Position numbers and translations under genes: made by a program. DNA of 64,000 bases from Craterostigma plantagineum. Its lineage: Eukaryota > Streptophyta > Magnoliopsida > Lamiales > Linderniaceae. Positions 63,901-64,000 of the stretch are shown here, piece after piece. The stretch is taken from assembly GCA_027422505.1 (NCBI GenBank), contig JAPQWV010000364.1, positions 124,001-188,000 of the forward strand, written 5' to 3'. The notes beneath the pieces were generated by a model. That model was not told where the DNA came from. It saw only the letters and a list, made by a program, of their open reading frames with translations, and searched no databases. Each line of letters starts with the position of its first letter. The first letter of the stretch is position 1.

Positions 63901-64000
63901 CATGAAGGACGTTGTCAAGAAGGAAGTAATCAAGCTGCTAGACGCGGGGATGATCTATCCCATCTCAGACAGCGCATGGGTCAGCCCGGTCCAAGTAGTC
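60983..64000 (+). CDS. Athila gag-pol, open to window end (partial)
   Basis: The frame begins at the ATG at 60983 (MTRSHPSGPIVEADPDFE) and stays open for at least 1,006 codons to the window edge. Gag core, then the knuckle CGICGAAHETSEC near 62078, the acidic linker, protease (DLGASIN near 63100) and the start of RT (ALAWKISDIRG, DAGMIYPISDSAWVSPVQ) are visible in that order. Codon 281 is TGG (Trp, 61823-61825), where the first Athila copy has TAG. No stop or frameshift was seen in this part, so this copy may be autonomous. RNase H, integrase and the 3' LTR lie beyond the window. Confidence 0.9.
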   Translation, partial: MTRSHPSGPIVEADPDFERKLRRKLKYDTEGASTSSQDHLVSYSEDSSQESIQNSRVEAAVDSPYTEVDMADHRVPVHNIPEEEPSLQDLLKNAALGGTESAIVIPPIENNNFELKHSWLQMIFQTAQFEGNPDDDPYSHLKAFLTVTDTIKINGVPGDAIKLMLFPFSLKFRAKDWLEMLPPRSITTWEELRAAFIGHYFPLSKVLRLKTEISLFHQKESENLYEVWERYKALLKRCPQHGMSKAAQINRFHEGLNDQTVHMLDGAAGGGLVKLNATDAWNLIEDYSRNSFMRGNTRMKTTGIFGVSEETATNAKIEALQQQLASTNSQLQTVIGALLPKSGQTQPVNAVATTTPTQHTPYVPLCGICGAAHETSECQLGQPHEHVDYMGNYQGGQRSFQPRAHPNLAYGNQNHQSQGPPGFQPRPSGFQNGPPRHYQNAPAGGSDDMREMKDMMKTLLTNFSSTTAAHESRMTKMEEYMEANDLRAQNTDASLKKLEQQMGQMAKQLAGRTQGSLPSYTEPNPKEYCKAVTLRNGRELQEVPAKKKDKENTNFESHDEPEVEEVRGDDVKKAEAEKEKVEPEREKVTEIQRPPVKPYQPKIPYPARLKKDKNEAQFGKFMGMCKELHINLPFVEAITQMPSFAKFLKDLLTNRRKLEHVSTVCLRGECSAILQSKIPKKLKDPGSFTIPCLIGDLVIERALADLGASINLMPYSMFKRLGLGEPRPTRMSLQLADRSLKYPRGVIEDVLVKVDKFVIPADFVILDMEEDENVPLILGRPFLATGETMIDVRNGTLTLTVDGEKVTFNMADSMKKSSEQDDKCYFLDVFEHDFLFSVQGLSQVGDHDIHTLMAIDECGEEVDEPIVAIDESSEEDKEKSSVEEPPILELKPLPDHLEYAFLNNNGGLPVIISSNLDDGQKGQLLDVLKTHKKALAWKISDIRGINPSYCTHKILMEDDFKPVAQRQRRLNPNMKDVVKKEVIKLLDAGMIYPISDSAWVSPVQVV

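Larger units (their letters stand above)
59351..64000 (+). mobile_element. Second Athila-type element, 5' part (runs off window)
   Basis: 5' LTR 59351-60753 (TGATAAACG...GTCGATCA), the Asp-tRNA primer site at 60760-60775 and an open gag-pol to the window end. The left flank is GTCGT (59346-59350); the matching right duplication is outside. It is related to but clearly diverged from the element at 19718: the LTR is 1,403 versus 1,664 bp, and coding similarity is high. It inserted into the minus-orientation copia remnant. Confidence 0.93.

Overview
The window is nuclear DNA of a flowering plant, most likely a eudicot. It has short GT-AG introns, A/T-rich intergenic DNA, plant-type gene families and dense nested transposons. 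Host genes lie at 1-2.7 kb and 40-56 kb. Nothing looks bacterial or viral. Exon joins below were read by eye from splice sites and frame, not from transcripts.

Layout. (1) Three plus-strand paralogous GH1 beta-glucosidase-type genes (38-2649, 40285-42931, 44642-47321) form a tandem array. Each has 12 exons that join to an intact 528-529 aa reading frame. (2) A 6,420-bp Helitron (2771-9190) sits in the 3' flank of the first copy. The uninterrupted target site survives behind the second copy at 43054/43055, so both ends are fixed to the base. (3) A MULE fragment and A/T-rich repeats follow (9.6-12.1 kb). (4) From 12145 to 36970 is a nest: an old Ty1-copia element holds a hAT MITE and a long solo LTR (14125-34384, Tekay/Del-like). 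The solo LTR holds a hAT inside a second hAT-like element, and a young 14.3-kb Athila-type Ty3-gypsy element (19718-34042). Target-site duplications can be read for nearly every layer. (5) MITEs and an 866-bp fold-back element fill 37-40 kb. (6) Three minus-strand housekeeping-type genes follow: a UBC25/26-like ubiquitin-conjugating enzyme, a four-helix membrane protein, and a MUCI70-like DUF616 glycosyltransferase. (7) The right end holds a 5S-bearing Cassandra-type solo LTR, a copia 3' LTR in minus orientation and the first 4.65 kb of a second Athila-type element, whose gag-pol frame is open to the window edge.

The most unusual signal is in the Athila family. Between pol and the 3' LTR the young element carries a divergent two-gene cassette: a tiny antisense ORF with its own TATA box, and a 445-aa sense ORF with a leader intron, separated by an array of TCACGGCCGTGA palindromes. 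The same palindromes stand in the LTR just upstream of its TATA box. Downstream of that TATA box, each LTR encodes three consecutive stem-loops that present the same GGGCGACAGC-type loop. Comparing the two divergent Athila copies shows paired, compensatory base changes in the stems and in a hairpin at the LTR tip. This points to selected nucleic-acid structure.

The first two GH1 genes are a recent duplicate with an almost identical 3' half. The third is more diverged and keeps the standard NEP acid/base motif, which the first two changed to NEA. The host genes otherwise show no functional linkage.
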